From Waddliaceae bacterium (lineage in GTDB: Bacteria; Chlamydiota; Chlamydiia; Chlamydiales; GCA-2709385), in NCBI GenBank assembly GCA_002709385.1, contig PAQS01000013.1, positions 1 through 24,954 on the forward strand: 24,954 bases of DNA. Direction: 5' to 3'. Of this stretch, positions 1 through 8,510 are shown in pieces. The notes below the pieces were generated by a model. It searched no databases and was not told where the DNA came from. It saw only the letters and a program-made list of their open reading frames with translations. The position numbers and the translations under genes were made by a program. Position 1 is the first letter of the stretch. Each line of letters opens with the position of its first letter.

Positions 1-381
1 TTCTTTATTTCACCTCCTTATCGTCTAGAGGGGGAGTGCAAGCAGAGAGGAAACTGTTGTTATTACTTGCTAATTGAAGCTCCGGAAGAAAAAAAAGAAA
101 TGACGATTTTCGCTAGAATTCGTGTTTGGTGGTATACGGAGCTTTATGGCTTTTACTTTCGTAATATCAGTCAAATTGTCGATGGTAAAAATATTCGAGT
201 TCTAAGTTGCCGATACTTACAAAAAGATGGTCGTTGTCAGCATTATCACTTGCGGCCTTTAGTCTGTCGCGAATGGCCTCGTATAGAATATTTCTCGCGA
301 CCTGGAATTCTTAAAGGATGTGGTTTTCGGGCAGTTCCTCTCAAACCATGGTGGAGACGCCTATTTCGATCAAAACCTTAG
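1..381 (+). CDS. YkgJ-family cysteine-cluster protein (5'-truncated by window edge)
   Basis: The frame is open from base 1, so the gene begins upstream of the window and this is its C-terminal part (about 126 residues visible). A TTG at 67 is only an internal codon. Visible cysteines follow the CxxCxxCC/YkgJ (UPF0153) pattern: an early C-x4-GNCC group, then CRYLQKDGRC-x2-Y, then RPLVCREWP and a late GCGF. This family is thought to bind a metal or Fe-S centre through these cysteines, but the biochemical role is not established. The gene ends at TAG 379-381, and a palindromic repeat element starts six bases later. Family call from the cysteine spacing is fairly secure; function is unknown. Confidence 0.75.
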   Translation, partial: FFISPPYRLEGECKQRGNCCYYLLIEAPEEKKEMTIFARIRVWWYTELYGFYFRNISQIVDGKNIRVLSCRYLQKDGRCQHYHLRPLVCREWPRIEYFSRPGILKGCGFRAVPLKPWWRRLFRSKP

Positions 382-386
382 TAAAA

Positions 387-431
387 TCACCACAGAGATG
401 CGTTTCTCAGTGCTCTCAGCGCCTCAGTGGT
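387..431. repeat. Short palindromic CCACAGAG-type repeat element
   Basis: The left arm ACCACAGAGATGCG (from 389) and the right arm CGCCTCAGTGGT (ending 431) are imperfect inverted repeats around a central TTTCTCAGTGCTCT. It is a short member of the family seen at 9522-9599 and three times at 13318-13638. It lies immediately after the stop codon of the upstream gene, so its transcript would form a 3' hairpin. Confidence 0.7.
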
Positions 432-542
432 AAAACTTCTGGCAAACATGATTTATCTGAAATAATTCTTGCAATCCATTTTCTTTCAAATTAGGGTGTT
501 GGGACTTATCGCACACACACTGAATAAATTGGATGATAGACC

Positions 543-2678
543 ATGCAAAATGAATTGATAAGCAACACAGATCTCTCTTCACATTGGAAACAAATCGCAT
601 TCGACACAGCAGAAAAAGCACAACTCCAATCAGCTGTAAAAGCAAGCTCTTCACAATGGGCAGAAACAAAAAAAGTCGTAGATTTATGGGATCTAACAAA
701 CTCTGAACAATACGAAACAGAACTACTTATGAGCATGAGCGAAGTGGAACACCTTCGCATTACACCTAGAATATCCGCTCAATCAATCTACAAGCTTTGG
801 GAAAGTATCCGATCCAAACACCAAGCTGTTGTGCGGCTTCGTCCTATTTTAGATGCTATAGAAATAGCACTTGCAGCCGTTTTAACAGACTTCAAAAAAC
901 CGGAAGAAGGAACAAGTTTAAAAACCCTGGCTGATGAAGGCGGGCAGTTCACCACAACAGAACAGTTTAAATACGTTGCCAACCTTGTTATGCAGTTTCA
1001 AGCAAACCTTAGCCTCGATTCGTCACCCGAATCCGACAGCCTACAAAAATCGCTATATAAAATTACTGATTTCCATATGCAATATCTACTAGGGGCTTCT
1101 GTTTTATCAGACGTAATCGATCATCAATTACTAAACGAATATTTCTCATTAGATTCAGTAGTTAGCGATTTGATCCAAGCTGTGAGAAATTTCCTTGGAG
1201 ACACAACAAAAAAACCATGGAGGCAAGCTCAACTCGATGCTGTCCAAGAAAAACTTTGTCCTCATATGGACAATCTATGCAAAAGCTACAATCCGTGGAT
1301 TACAGGGAAAGATTTAAATACTCTCAAAAATTCCATAGAGTTGTATCTACCTTTCTTAGGTTTAGATAAAAATGAAATCAACAATTGTTCTTCAGCATTA
1401 CAAATCAGTATAAAAAACACACAAAGTGCTTGTGGAAAGGTTGCTGTTAGTGAGCTAGCTCAAAAAATCAAAGAAGCTCCCAGAGCCCATGATTTGCACC
1501 TTTATTTAGAAGACCTATGTCGACATTCCCGTAGATATAGTGCGGAATCTCATTGTGTGCAAGCAGTGGTGAAAAAAGGTTTTGAATCAGCAAGAGAACT
1601 TTTAGCTTCTAAGCTTGCTAAAATTTTTGAATGCGAGTCTGCACTTGTATTGAAACAAGCCGTGCAAACCATGAGTTGTGCAGAAGGAAGCTGTGCTGCT
1701 CATAAAGAAAAATTAGATTTAGAGGCTTTGAAAGAAGTTGATTTGAAGTCTTACCAAACTCTTCTTTTTTTTATGGCTTTAATCGGTGATTTCGATGCAG
1801 GCCCTGAAGATTTTGTAAAAGAAAATAACACAATTCAAATTAAAGGGTTTACTCGGTTTGGAGCGCCAAGTGATGCTTTATCTTTGCCTGTATGGAGAGA
1901 AAGCAAATTAGAAGTAGAAACATTGCCCCTCTTTCGAAATGCTCTTCTTGATTTACCACATAGTAACGAGCCTTTGGACCAGCAATTAATGGAGAAAATC
2001 TTTTTGTATTCTCCAAAAAAAATTAGTGGGGAATTGCACCAACTTTTACCTCCTTCTAAATTAGAAATGAGGATAAAAAATAAACAAATTAAACTTTGTG
2101 AAAAAGACTTAAAGATTCTTGAGAAAAAGGTAAGCCTGAAGAAGTGGAATGAGTTATGGAAACGTTACTTAGGAGGAAAAGAAACGTTTTTTCTAAGTTC
2201 TTGGAATCAACACGATGAACAGTCTTTGCGCAAACTACTGATAAAAAAAATAGAAACAGAAAAAAACTATTTAAAATCACAGAAAAAACCTCAGCATTAT
2301 CTTCATACAGTCACACCATGTAAAATCAGTGTGCGCTTGAAACAGGCACAGGAATATTTAAATACAGAGAAAAATCCAACAATTATTGGACTTGTGGAAT
2401 CTATGTATCCGGCAGTAATGGTTTTTTACTATGCTCTTATGGCAATTGTGGATAGACCGGGAGAAGAAATGGGCTTGTCTGGTCGGGATTGGACATGTGA
2501 ACGGATCATCCGTTGGGCAAAAAGACATCCAGAAGAATTTTCTCCAGAAGTCACAGGAATCCTAGAAGAAGCAAAAGATCGCCTGAAACAAAAAGCTATG
2601 CCCATAAAGGAACTAATGACTTTAGTAGATCAAGATTCCTTGCCGTGGGACGGTAAAAAGTTACAGCTTTTATACTGA
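543..2678 (+). CDS. Large hypothetical protein (711 aa), possible effector
   Basis: I do not recognise the family. The protein is soluble-looking, mostly helical by composition, with no signal peptide and no membrane segment. A lysine-rich, probable coiled-coil stretch lies at about residues 500-585, and there is a small cysteine cluster near residue 380 (MSCAEGSCAAH). The start ATG 543 has only a weak upstream GGAT. The 3' end overlaps the convergent methyltransferase gene by 49 bases (2630-2678). Size, lack of housekeeping signatures and the effector-rich setting make a secreted host-interaction protein possible, but that is inference only. The reading frame is long and intact, so the existence of the gene is secure. 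Confidence 0.75.
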   Translation: MQNELISNTDLSSHWKQIAFDTAEKAQLQSAVKASSSQWAETKKVVDLWDLTNSEQYETELLMSMSEVEHLRITPRISAQSIYKLWESIRSKHQAVVRLRPILDAIEIALAAVLTDFKKPEEGTSLKTLADEGGQFTTTEQFKYVANLVMQFQANLSLDSSPESDSLQKSLYKITDFHMQYLLGASVLSDVIDHQLLNEYFSLDSVVSDLIQAVRNFLGDTTKKPWRQAQLDAVQEKLCPHMDNLCKSYNPWITGKDLNTLKNSIELYLPFLGLDKNEINNCSSALQISIKNTQSACGKVAVSELAQKIKEAPRAHDLHLYLEDLCRHSRRYSAESHCVQAVVKKGFESARELLASKLAKIFECESALVLKQAVQTMSCAEGSCAAHKEKLDLEALKEVDLKSYQTLLFFMALIGDFDAGPEDFVKENNTIQIKGFTRFGAPSDALSLPVWRESKLEVETLPLFRNALLDLPHSNEPLDQQLMEKIFLYSPKKISGELHQLLPPSKLEMRIKNKQIKLCEKDLKILEKKVSLKKWNELWKRYLGGKETFFLSSWNQHDEQSLRKLLIKKIETEKNYLKSQKKPQHYLHTVTPCKISVRLKQAQEYLNTEKNPTIIGLVESMYPAVMVFYYALMAIVDRPGEEMGLSGRDWTCERIIRWAKRHPEEFSPEVTGILEEAKDRLKQKAMPIKELMTLVDQDSLPWDGKKLQLLY

Positions 2679-3184
2679 AAAATACGGGTACGGTATAAGT
2701 CATCAAGATCATATTCATGAGAACTTTTATACCCAGGTAAATGGAAAGTGGAGCTTAGCAAAATAGCGCTGGGCTTCATTTCCTTTTTTAATTTTTCTGA
2801 AAGCCGAAGCATCGCTCCAGGATATAAATAACAAATAAAAATGTCATAATCTTGCAAAGAAACAGAGTAAAAACTTTTTCGATATAAACGCACGTTTTTA
2901 CAAGGAGAAAACTGTAGTCGTAAACGGCAAAAAAGATAGGGAATTAAAGAGTTTTCAAAAGCAGTGATGGTAGATGAGGGATATTTTTGTGCGATTGGGA
3001 TAAGTAAAGATCCCCAACCTGCTCCTAGCTCTACAATATGAAGATTTTGATCAAGGTCTCCTAAGCTGTTCAAAAGGGCTTTACTCACCTTTTTACTGCT
3101 AGGCATGGGGCCAATCCCGTTATAAATTGCCTGGGATATAATAAGAATAGCTGCGAAAGCGATTACACTAAGTAAAAGAGGCAT
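2630..3184 (-). CDS. Membrane-anchored class I SAM-dependent methyltransferase
   Basis: The 184-residue protein has an N-terminal hydrophobic helix (about residues 3-20), then GIGPMPSSKK, then the SAM-binding motif I VELGAGWGS near residues 51-59. Later come an acidic end-of-strand residue (AFEN) and the DIFICYLYPGAM strand. The order (membrane helix, a PxPS-like segment, Rossmann motif, YLYP, late LSSTFHLPGY) resembles FAM173-type lysine methyltransferases and related bacterial proteins; the substrate is not deducible. It lies 26 bases downstream of the minus-strand gene at 3211-4020 and may be co-transcribed with it. Its last 49 bases overlap the convergent gene. No clear Shine-Dalgarno precedes the ATG at 3184, supporting translation within a longer transcript. 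Methyltransferase call is firm; FAM173 likeness is moderate. Confidence 0.78.
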   Translation of the reverse strand: MPLLLSVIAFAAILIISQAIYNGIGPMPSSKKVSKALLNSLGDLDQNLHIVELGAGWGSLLIPIAQKYPSSTITAFENSLIPYLFCRLRLQFSPCKNVRLYRKSFYSVSLQDYDIFICYLYPGAMLRLSEKLKKEMKPSAILLSSTFHLPGYKSSHEYDLDDLYRTRIFQYKSCNFLPSHGKES

Positions 3185-3210
3185 GAAAAAATATCATTGT
3201 TGCAGGTTTA

Positions 3211-4020
3211 CTATCCGGATCCTTTTGGCTTTGCAGAAGCTTTAATAGATGGACCCAGTGTATCACTAGCAAGAAAATCTCTTACGTACATTTTTACAAG
3301 GATTTCTATACCGAATTTATCTTCTTTGCTGTCTATGCTTTTAAAGGCTATGTATTTTGAAGTAATACTTTCGGTGATTTTTTCTATATCATCATTATGC
3401 TCTATGTAGAATTTGACAATATATCGGTATACATACTGGCTTACATCTAATTCACTATCTTCTTTATCAGAAAAAAGTGCTAAATCATAGTATTTTTCCT
3501 TATGTGGATTTTCTTGATTAATAGAGGGACTTTCAGAAATAGCTTCTACTGATTGAATCATTTCATCTATTGATCGGCCCAAGCTCTCTAGTTGCTGATC
3601 TATAGTAGTAGGAGGAGCAACAATAGGAAGAATGTTAAAATCTTTCATAATAGAAGTGATTTCTTTTTGACGTTTGTAGCGTATATTAGCTAGACGACGA
3701 ATAGAGACAAGTGATTTGGTGAACGGGTTCGTTTTTTCCAAATCCTCATTCATCTTATCGTCTAGGTTCTGTAGCCTAGCAATTGACTTCACCATGTCTA
3801 ATCTTATCTGCTCTGGATTAAGCTTTGATTTTTGTCTTAATACACAGAGAGTTTTTACTAAATCATTCATACTTAAGTGGTAGTCTTTATTCTCTACTTT
3901 GATGCTAACTTTCCTACCTTTCCAAGATACAGATGTTTGAGCATTTTTCAGTAGTTCAGCAAAGTTTTCTACAGAGCCAATTTTATTGATTAATTCATCA
4001 TTAGTTACGTTGTTTGTCAT
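3211..4020 (-). CDS. Hypothetical protein (269 aa), helical
   Basis: The family is not recognised. The protein is charged and mainly helical, with no signal peptide or membrane segment. A basic helical middle (residues about 100-130) is followed by a proline-containing linker (NILPIVAPPTT) and an acidic C-terminal half rich in lysine/glutamate helices. The end is a small lysine-glycine tail (KASAKPKGSG). It is the first gene of a possible minus-strand pair with the methyltransferase 26 bases downstream. No strong Shine-Dalgarno is visible before the ATG at 4020. The uninterrupted frame and separate intergenic spaces support a real gene. Confidence 0.6.
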   Translation of the reverse strand: MTNNVTNDELINKIGSVENFAELLKNAQTSVSWKGRKVSIKVENKDYHLSMNDLVKTLCVLRQKSKLNPEQIRLDMVKSIARLQNLDDKMNEDLEKTNPFTKSLVSIRRLANIRYKRQKEITSIMKDFNILPIVAPPTTIDQQLESLGRSIDEMIQSVEAISESPSINQENPHKEKYYDLALFSDKEDSELDVSQYVYRYIVKFYIEHNDDIEKITESITSKYIAFKSIDSKEDKFGIEILVKMYVRDFLASDTLGPSIKASAKPKGSG

Positions 4021-4082
4021 GGTTAATAACGCTTATTTTTGAATTAGTTTATTCCCCATTTTAAAGGATTTCTATAAAAAAA

Positions 4083-4117
4083 AACGGTGCAACGAAAAAT
4101 TATTTCGTTGCACCGTT
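4083..4117 (-). terminator. Rho-independent terminator of the translocator gene
   Basis: A perfect 15-bp stem (4083-4097 with 4103-4117) with a 5-base loop is followed, reading the minus strand, by a run of T residues (the A-tract before 4084). It lies 38 bases after the stop codon of the minus-strand translocator gene. Confidence 0.85.
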
Positions 4118-4154
4118 GCTTCACTGCTTTTTAATTCAGCGGCTTAATGAAAAT

Positions 4155-5582
4155 TTAATATAATCCGAGAAATTTCCACCAAAGCGAACCTACCGAACAC
4201 CAAATAATGATGTTCACAACACTACAAATAAAACCTAGCTCCCACCATTTTTTAACAGATACATAGCCAGCTCCAAACAAAAGTGGTGCTGGTGATAAGC
4301 TGTAATGAGTCAAGCCACCAAATAAGCTACTGAAAAAAGCGAGAATCAAAGCTGCTAATACTGGAGGAATTCCAATAGCAATAGCTATAGCTAAAAAAGG
4401 TCCATACATAGATCCCACATGAGCCGTAGAGCTTGCAAAAAAATAATGAGTATAAAAGTATACAAGGCATAAAACACTGAATGCCATCCAAGGAGAGTAA
4501 TCACCTATGTAATACACAAGGCTATCAGCTAACCAAGGAGAAAAACCTAAAGTATTGAGTTGACCAGCCAACATCATCAATACAGAAAACCATACAAAGG
4601 TTTCCCATACACTTTCTTTTGCTAAAAGATCCTTCCAGTTAAGTACCCCAGTACACAACAAAATACTTAAACCAATAAAGCCAGTAAGCGCTGCAGGCAT
4701 ATGCCACTCATCACCACGAATCCATAAAATAAGTAGAGTAGCAAATGTCACACCCATGATCCATTCATGAGAACTCATTTTTCCTAGTTTTTTCAATTGA
4801 TCCATAGCAAAAGAACGCGCATCAGGAGTTGTCTTTAACTCAGGGGGGAAAATGCGATAAAGGAGGTAAGGAATAATTGCTAAACTTACAAAACCAGGAA
4901 CAACAGCTGCTTTAGCCCAAAGACTCCAAGAAAGGGTAATCCCTTGCTTCCCCGCAAACCCAGCAATCACAGGGTTAGCAGCCATCGCAGTTAGGAACAT
5001 AGCGCTAGTAATTACAGTTCCTTGAAAAATAGTTACCATCAGATAAGCCCCTAATCGGCGAGAAGATTCGCTATGGGGTTCACTTTTAAATGTTTTAGCT
5101 AAAGCTTCTGCAACAGGGTAAATAATTCCTCCAGACCGTGCTGTTACACTAGGAATAGCTGGAGCAAGTGCTAGGTCTGTCATGATCAAACCATAACCCA
5201 AACCTAAAGTTTTTTTTCCTAAAGCTGCTACAAATAAATATGCAATACGATCGCCAAGACCTGTTTTTATAAAACCTATGGCAATAAAAAAAGCACATAC
5301 AACTAACCAAACAACATCAGAACTAAATCCTGCAAATGCTGCTTTATAAGGAACTGTGTTTGTAACTAAAGAAATAGTAAAAGCAACGATAGCCACAGCA
5401 CCCATAGGAAGTGGCTTGATCACAATACCAAGAATGGTGGCTACAAAAATAGCAAATAAATGCCAGGCCTCGGGTGCCAATCCTTCAGGGGCAGGCGTAA
5501 AATACAAAGCCAAACCCAGCACAAGCGTAATCAACGCAGGGACTAGGCGGACAGGGGGTGGTGCAGTCTGCGGTGTTGTCAT
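4155..5582 (-). CDS. 2-oxoglutarate/malate (dicarboxylate) translocator, DASS family
   Basis: This 475-residue, highly hydrophobic protein belongs to the divalent anion:sodium symporter family, in the plastid DiT1/SODiT1-like branch that Chlamydia also carries (CT204-type). Such proteins exchange or import C4/C5 dicarboxylates across the inner membrane. Characteristic segments visible are the N-terminal PEGLAPEAWHLFAIFVATI region, LPMGAVAI, FAGFSSDVVWLVV, and a late Thr/Ser-rich HYFFASSTAHVGSMYGPF segment typical of the substrate site. Length is normal for the family. A good Shine-Dalgarno (AGGAA) lies about eight bases before the ATG at 5582, and a strong terminator follows at 4083-4117, so it appears to be a single-gene unit. 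It is divergent from the pGP6-D homolog. Intracellular chlamydiae would use it to take dicarboxylates from the host. Confidence 0.92.
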   Translation of the reverse strand: MTTPQTAPPPVRLVPALITLVLGLALYFTPAPEGLAPEAWHLFAIFVATILGIVIKPLPMGAVAIVAFTISLVTNTVPYKAAFAGFSSDVVWLVVCAFFIAIGFIKTGLGDRIAYLFVAALGKKTLGLGYGLIMTDLALAPAIPSVTARSGGIIYPVAEALAKTFKSEPHSESSRRLGAYLMVTIFQGTVITSAMFLTAMAANPVIAGFAGKQGITLSWSLWAKAAVVPGFVSLAIIPYLLYRIFPPELKTTPDARSFAMDQLKKLGKMSSHEWIMGVTFATLLILWIRGDEWHMPAALTGFIGLSILLCTGVLNWKDLLAKESVWETFVWFSVLMMLAGQLNTLGFSPWLADSLVYYIGDYSPWMAFSVLCLVYFYTHYFFASSTAHVGSMYGPFLAIAIAIGIPPVLAALILAFFSSLFGGLTHYSLSPAPLLFGAGYVSVKKWWELGFICSVVNIIIWCSVGSLWWKFLGLY

Positions 5583-5962
5583 ATATAATTCCTACCTATG
5601 AAAAGCTACAAAACACACTGTTCTGTAGCAGGAAAACAAACAAGTCTAACTCTGTTTCTGTCTTATTCTCAAGAAAGAACTCAATACAAACAAGCTAGCA
5701 GAATAAGAGATAATAATAAAAATATTCGTGCTGTGAATTAGCTTTATAAGGTATTCTATCTTGTCGTAGATCCTTGTTTGTAAATAAAATACAAAAACAA
5801 GATCAATTTCGAAAATTTATTCTTGAGATTATCGAGTGCTGCACACTATAGTCTAAACCTGTAAGCGCAAGACGTTAGCTTGGTAGACTACGCTAAAGTA
5901 GTGACTCGCTTTTTATTAAGTGCTGTTACTGCACTTCTCAAAACTTAGGTGGAGCTTCCTAG
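5583..5962. other. 380-bp divergent intergenic region
   Basis: No gene is visible here. It separates the minus-strand translocator from the plus-strand pGP6-D homolog and should hold both promoters. Small inverted repeats are GCTACA/TGTAGC (5605-5610, 5624-5629) in the translocator leader and AAGTGC/GCACTT (5918-5923, 5931-5936) in the pGP6-D leader. The pGP6-D ribosome-binding site GGTGGAG lies just before 5963. Confidence 0.6.
5823..5852 (+). promoter_or_regulatory. Candidate sigma-70-type promoter for the pGP6-D homolog
   Basis: TTGAGA (5823-5828) and TATAGT (5847-5852) are separated by 18 bases, giving a leader of roughly 100 bases. Found by eye only; moderate match to the consensus. Confidence 0.35.
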
Positions 5963-6736
5963 ATGCATAAGGGGCAATTGGCAGAGCAATTTTTGTTTCG
6001 TGTTGATGGTGATTCATATTTTTACGAGGAATCGAAAGACGTGGCTTGTTCAGATTCGTTGCGGGGGTCTGCTCCTATGATTACTGGAGTAGAGTTGGAT
6101 CTTAAAGGCGCGCAAGAGTTACAGCTTCTTCTGTTTGATAATTATAATCCGAGTGATTTTGAAGAAGAGCAGGTAGCTTGTGATTTTGAAGATTTAAAAA
6201 GAATTACAGCTGAAATTCGTGCTATAGGCAAGCAGTCGATTCTATTGCAAGGCGAGCGAATACAAAACGCCCGTGTTATTTTAAAAAAATATGGTGATGG
6301 AAGACGAGCGTTTACAGATTGGTTAGAAAAAACTTTTGGTAATCGACGCACCGCTTACAACATGTTAGCTTATTACGAATTCTATAATTCTCTTCCTACA
6401 GAGTCTTTGCGTGAACGTTTAAAGAGTATGCCTGTTCAGGCTGTCTATACTCTTGCAAGTCGTGAGGGAGATTTCGGTGTAAAGCAGAGTATTGTGCAGC
6501 ACTACAACGGTGAGCGACAAAAAGATGCGATTCTTTTGATACAAGAGCTTTTACCTCTTCCTGATCGAGATCGTAGAAAACGTAAAGAGTCAAATGTAGC
6601 GGTTATCGAGGAGATGGGTCGTCTTTCTGCGCGTTTAAGTAATCGCCGTACCCAATTAACTCAAGAGCACCGTCAGTCTTTACAAAAGCTACTGCAAGAA
6701 ATGCAGCAGCTTGTACAAAGTGCTGATGAGATTTAA
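5963..6736 (+). CDS. pGP6-D-like protein (chlamydial plasmid protein homolog)
   Basis: The 257-residue protein matches the chlamydial virulence-plasmid protein pGP6-D and its chromosomal relatives in its central part. Diagnostic stretches are the run EIRAIGKQSILLQGERIQNA, then the FTDWLEKTFGNRRTAYNMLAYYEFY block, then KSMPVQAVYTLASREGDF, which align with the plasmid protein in order. The C-terminal part is a basic, coiled-coil-like tail (SARLSNRRTQLTQEHRQSL). The molecular function of pGP6-D is not established; several chlamydial plasmid proteins affect gene regulation or plasmid biology, so a DNA-related role is only an inference. A good ribosome-binding site (GGTGGAG) precedes the ATG. The gene ends three bases before the end of the convergent outer-membrane-like gene. 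Confidence 0.85.
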   Translation: MHKGQLAEQFLFRVDGDSYFYEESKDVACSDSLRGSAPMITGVELDLKGAQELQLLLFDNYNPSDFEEEQVACDFEDLKRITAEIRAIGKQSILLQGERIQNARVILKKYGDGRRAFTDWLEKTFGNRRTAYNMLAYYEFYNSLPTESLRERLKSMPVQAVYTLASREGDFGVKQSIVQHYNGERQKDAILLIQELLPLPDRDRRKRKESNVAVIEEMGRLSARLSNRRTQLTQEHRQSLQKLLQEMQQLVQSADEI

Positions 6737-6739
6737 GGC

Positions 6740-7540
6740 TTATCTTTGATATACAAGTACTAAGCGTACACCATAAAGGTGAAAACGTGTGTCTTTGAAA
6801 TCCACAGGGAAAGCCTCTCTTCCGCCTAAGTGACGAAAGCGGTAGAAGGGCACTGCTGATAGGCTGAAAGGACTATTAGAAATTTTCCACGTAATGGGCA
6901 TATTTGCTGTATATTGAAGCTTATTCATAACAAGCATACGCATATCAGGGTTAAAGGGGTCATCAGTTACTTCTTGATGCCCCTCATACATATACTTAGC
7001 CTCAAAATCGAAACCAATGCGAGTTCCTTGTGCACAGTAGAAGCGAATAAGAAAACCCACCCTTGTGTAAGGATAGGTATTGCGAAAGCGTACTGTAAGA
7101 GGGGAAGGGTCTAGGTACTCGTTTGTTCCTTCAAAATAACCAACACCGAGAAAAGGAGTGATTGATGGTTGGCCTGGCCAATTGGTTCTTTGCACGGTGA
7201 AACCAATTCGCCCCTCGATTTCGTAGTCAGCTTTCCGACTATAGATAGTAGACCCACCACTTGTAGCGCCTTCTAGGCAACCAAAGGCTGCATATGCATC
7301 AATCCCATAGTAAAGAGTGTTCCCTTTAATACGATCATATCCGATGCGAACACCGTTGAGGTAGCCCATTTGTTGAGTGCCTCCCTCACGCATCCTTCGA
7401 ATAATATAAGACTCTGGACCAATATACACTTCATGTTGAGTGTTAATGGAAGAGCTTTCGGCTTGTATTGTAGAAAAAGAACAAAGTGCTGTACAAACAC
7501 TCAGACAAAAAGTACGTAAGTTCATTATATTCATCGTCAT
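6740..7540 (-). CDS. Predicted outer-membrane beta-barrel protein
   Basis: The 266-residue protein starts with a signal peptide (hydrophobic core FCLSVCTALCSFSTI, likely cleavage after QAE or QA). The mature part consists of alternating aromatic/polar stretches typical of beta strands, for example YGIDAYAAFG, EIEGRIGFTV, PFLGVGYFEG, RVGFLIRFY, FDFEAKYMY and LYGVRLVLVY. This suggests a small 8-10-strand barrel in the outer membrane. The C-terminus is YQR rather than the usual aromatic residue. No specific family is recognised. Several Met codons cluster at the start (MTMNIM); 7540 is the longest choice and no strong Shine-Dalgarno decides among them. It is convergent with the pGP6-D homolog, with only three bases between the stops and no obvious terminator between them. 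Confidence 0.7.
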   Translation of the reverse strand: MTMNIMNLRTFCLSVCTALCSFSTIQAESSSINTQHEVYIGPESYIIRRMREGGTQQMGYLNGVRIGYDRIKGNTLYYGIDAYAAFGCLEGATSGGSTIYSRKADYEIEGRIGFTVQRTNWPGQPSITPFLGVGYFEGTNEYLDPSPLTVRFRNTYPYTRVGFLIRFYCAQGTRIGFDFEAKYMYEGHQEVTDDPFNPDMRMLVMNKLQYTANMPITWKISNSPFSLSAVPFYRFRHLGGREAFPVDFKDTRFHLYGVRLVLVYQR

Positions 7541-7638
7541 TATTTAATATAAAAAAGTGATGCTTTGATAGACTTAAGGTTTTTTTTATGTTTTGAAAGT
7601 CTTAGCTTACGGGGCAAGTTTAGAAAGTAGACTGCTAT

Positions 7639-7667
7639 TTGTCAAAACGTATTCTTGTATTGATAAT
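7639..7667 (+). promoter_or_regulatory. Candidate promoter for the ubiquitin-like-domain gene
   Basis: TTGTCA (7639-7644) and GATAAT (7662-7667) are separated by exactly 17 bases; each hexamer matches the sigma-70 consensus at 5 of 6 positions. The leader would be about 50 bases, ending in a GGGAG ribosome-binding site (7713-7717). Confidence 0.5.
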
Positions 7668-7725
7668 TGTTAATGCTCTATATGTGTCAGAATAACTTGA
7701 ATCAAAAATGACGGGAGATAAGTGA

Positions 7726-8490
7726 ATGATTCTTAAACTAGGCCAAAAAGTTTTCTGGTCTCTTACAGGTGTAGCACTGTGTTTTTCTTCGCTAGCTGCT
7801 GAAGAATTATATGTGCGTACAAGAGAAGGAGTAAACTTTTTTCTGGATGTTGATAAAGAAGAAGATGTTCAGGAAATAAAAAAGCAGATTGAATTAGTCA
7901 CAGGAGTAGCACCAGAGCTACAGATTTTGATCGCGTCAGGAGTTATTTTGGGGGATATGGAAATAGATCCCGCTTTAGATACTCACACATTTTATATCGA
8001 CTTCTATTCACCTTCTGCAGGAGATCCTCCAGATCACTTACAGGTAATACGTGTTTACGAAGATGGAGTTACAGAAGATGAATTTAAAGATATTAAGTCT
8101 ATTGTAACAACTCTTGCAAACACTAATACGGTAGCCCTGCTAGCATACAAGAAAAAGTTAGAAGCAGCAGGTGATCGCATTGATCATGTACATCCATTAC
8201 GTTTCTTAGAATCCGTTTTTATTGATGAAGAAATGAAAGTTGGTATTCGCAATATCAAAAAGAAGAAATGGGTCTGGAAAGACTTTATGAAAGGACTAGA
8301 AGGAAGTCTAGCTGATGAAGCTTCTAAAGGTAATATAACGGATGCACATATAGAAGACTTGGCGATTACTTTAGGAATCAAAAGCTCAATCATCTCAACA
8401 CCAGTTAAAAAAAGAAAATGGAACGACCTTGTAGCGGCATTGATAAAAAATGTGCCTCGCGGGGGCGATCCCGATCGCTATGATATTTAA
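7726..8490 (+). CDS. Exported protein with ubiquitin-like (beta-grasp) domain and C-terminal helical module
   Basis: A Sec-type signal peptide (residues 1-25, core VFWSLTGVALCF, cleavage after SLAA) is followed at residues about 27-94 by a region that aligns with ubiquitin without large gaps. ELYVRTREG matches QIFVKTLTG; FFLDVDKEEDVQEIKKQI matches the second strand and helix; TGVAPELQILIASGVILGD matches EGIPPDQQRLIFAGKQLED; THTFYIDFY matches the last strand. Residues about 110-245 form a helical module with the landmark HVHPLRFLESVF, also found alone in the gene at 9082-9510. The tail reads VPRGGDPDRYDI. Start ATG 7726 has a GGGAG site at good spacing. The ubiquitin-like fold is inferred from pattern similarity; the function is unknown. 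It is convergent with msrB. Confidence 0.75.
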   Translation: MILKLGQKVFWSLTGVALCFSSLAAEELYVRTREGVNFFLDVDKEEDVQEIKKQIELVTGVAPELQILIASGVILGDMEIDPALDTHTFYIDFYSPSAGDPPDHLQVIRVYEDGVTEDEFKDIKSIVTTLANTNTVALLAYKKKLEAAGDRIDHVHPLRFLESVFIDEEMKVGIRNIKKKKWVWKDFMKGLEGSLADEASKGNITDAHIEDLAITLGIKSSIISTPVKKRKWNDLVAALIKNVPRGGDPDRYDI

Positions 8491-8510
8491 TTCATTCGAT
8501 ATGATAAACA

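Noticed and set aside
8458-8487. RGG near the C-terminus of the ubiquitin-like protein as a processed ubiquitin tail
   Set aside because: The RGG is some 150 residues away from the ubiquitin-like domain, after an independent helical module, so it is not in the position of a ubiquitin di-glycine. Probably chance.
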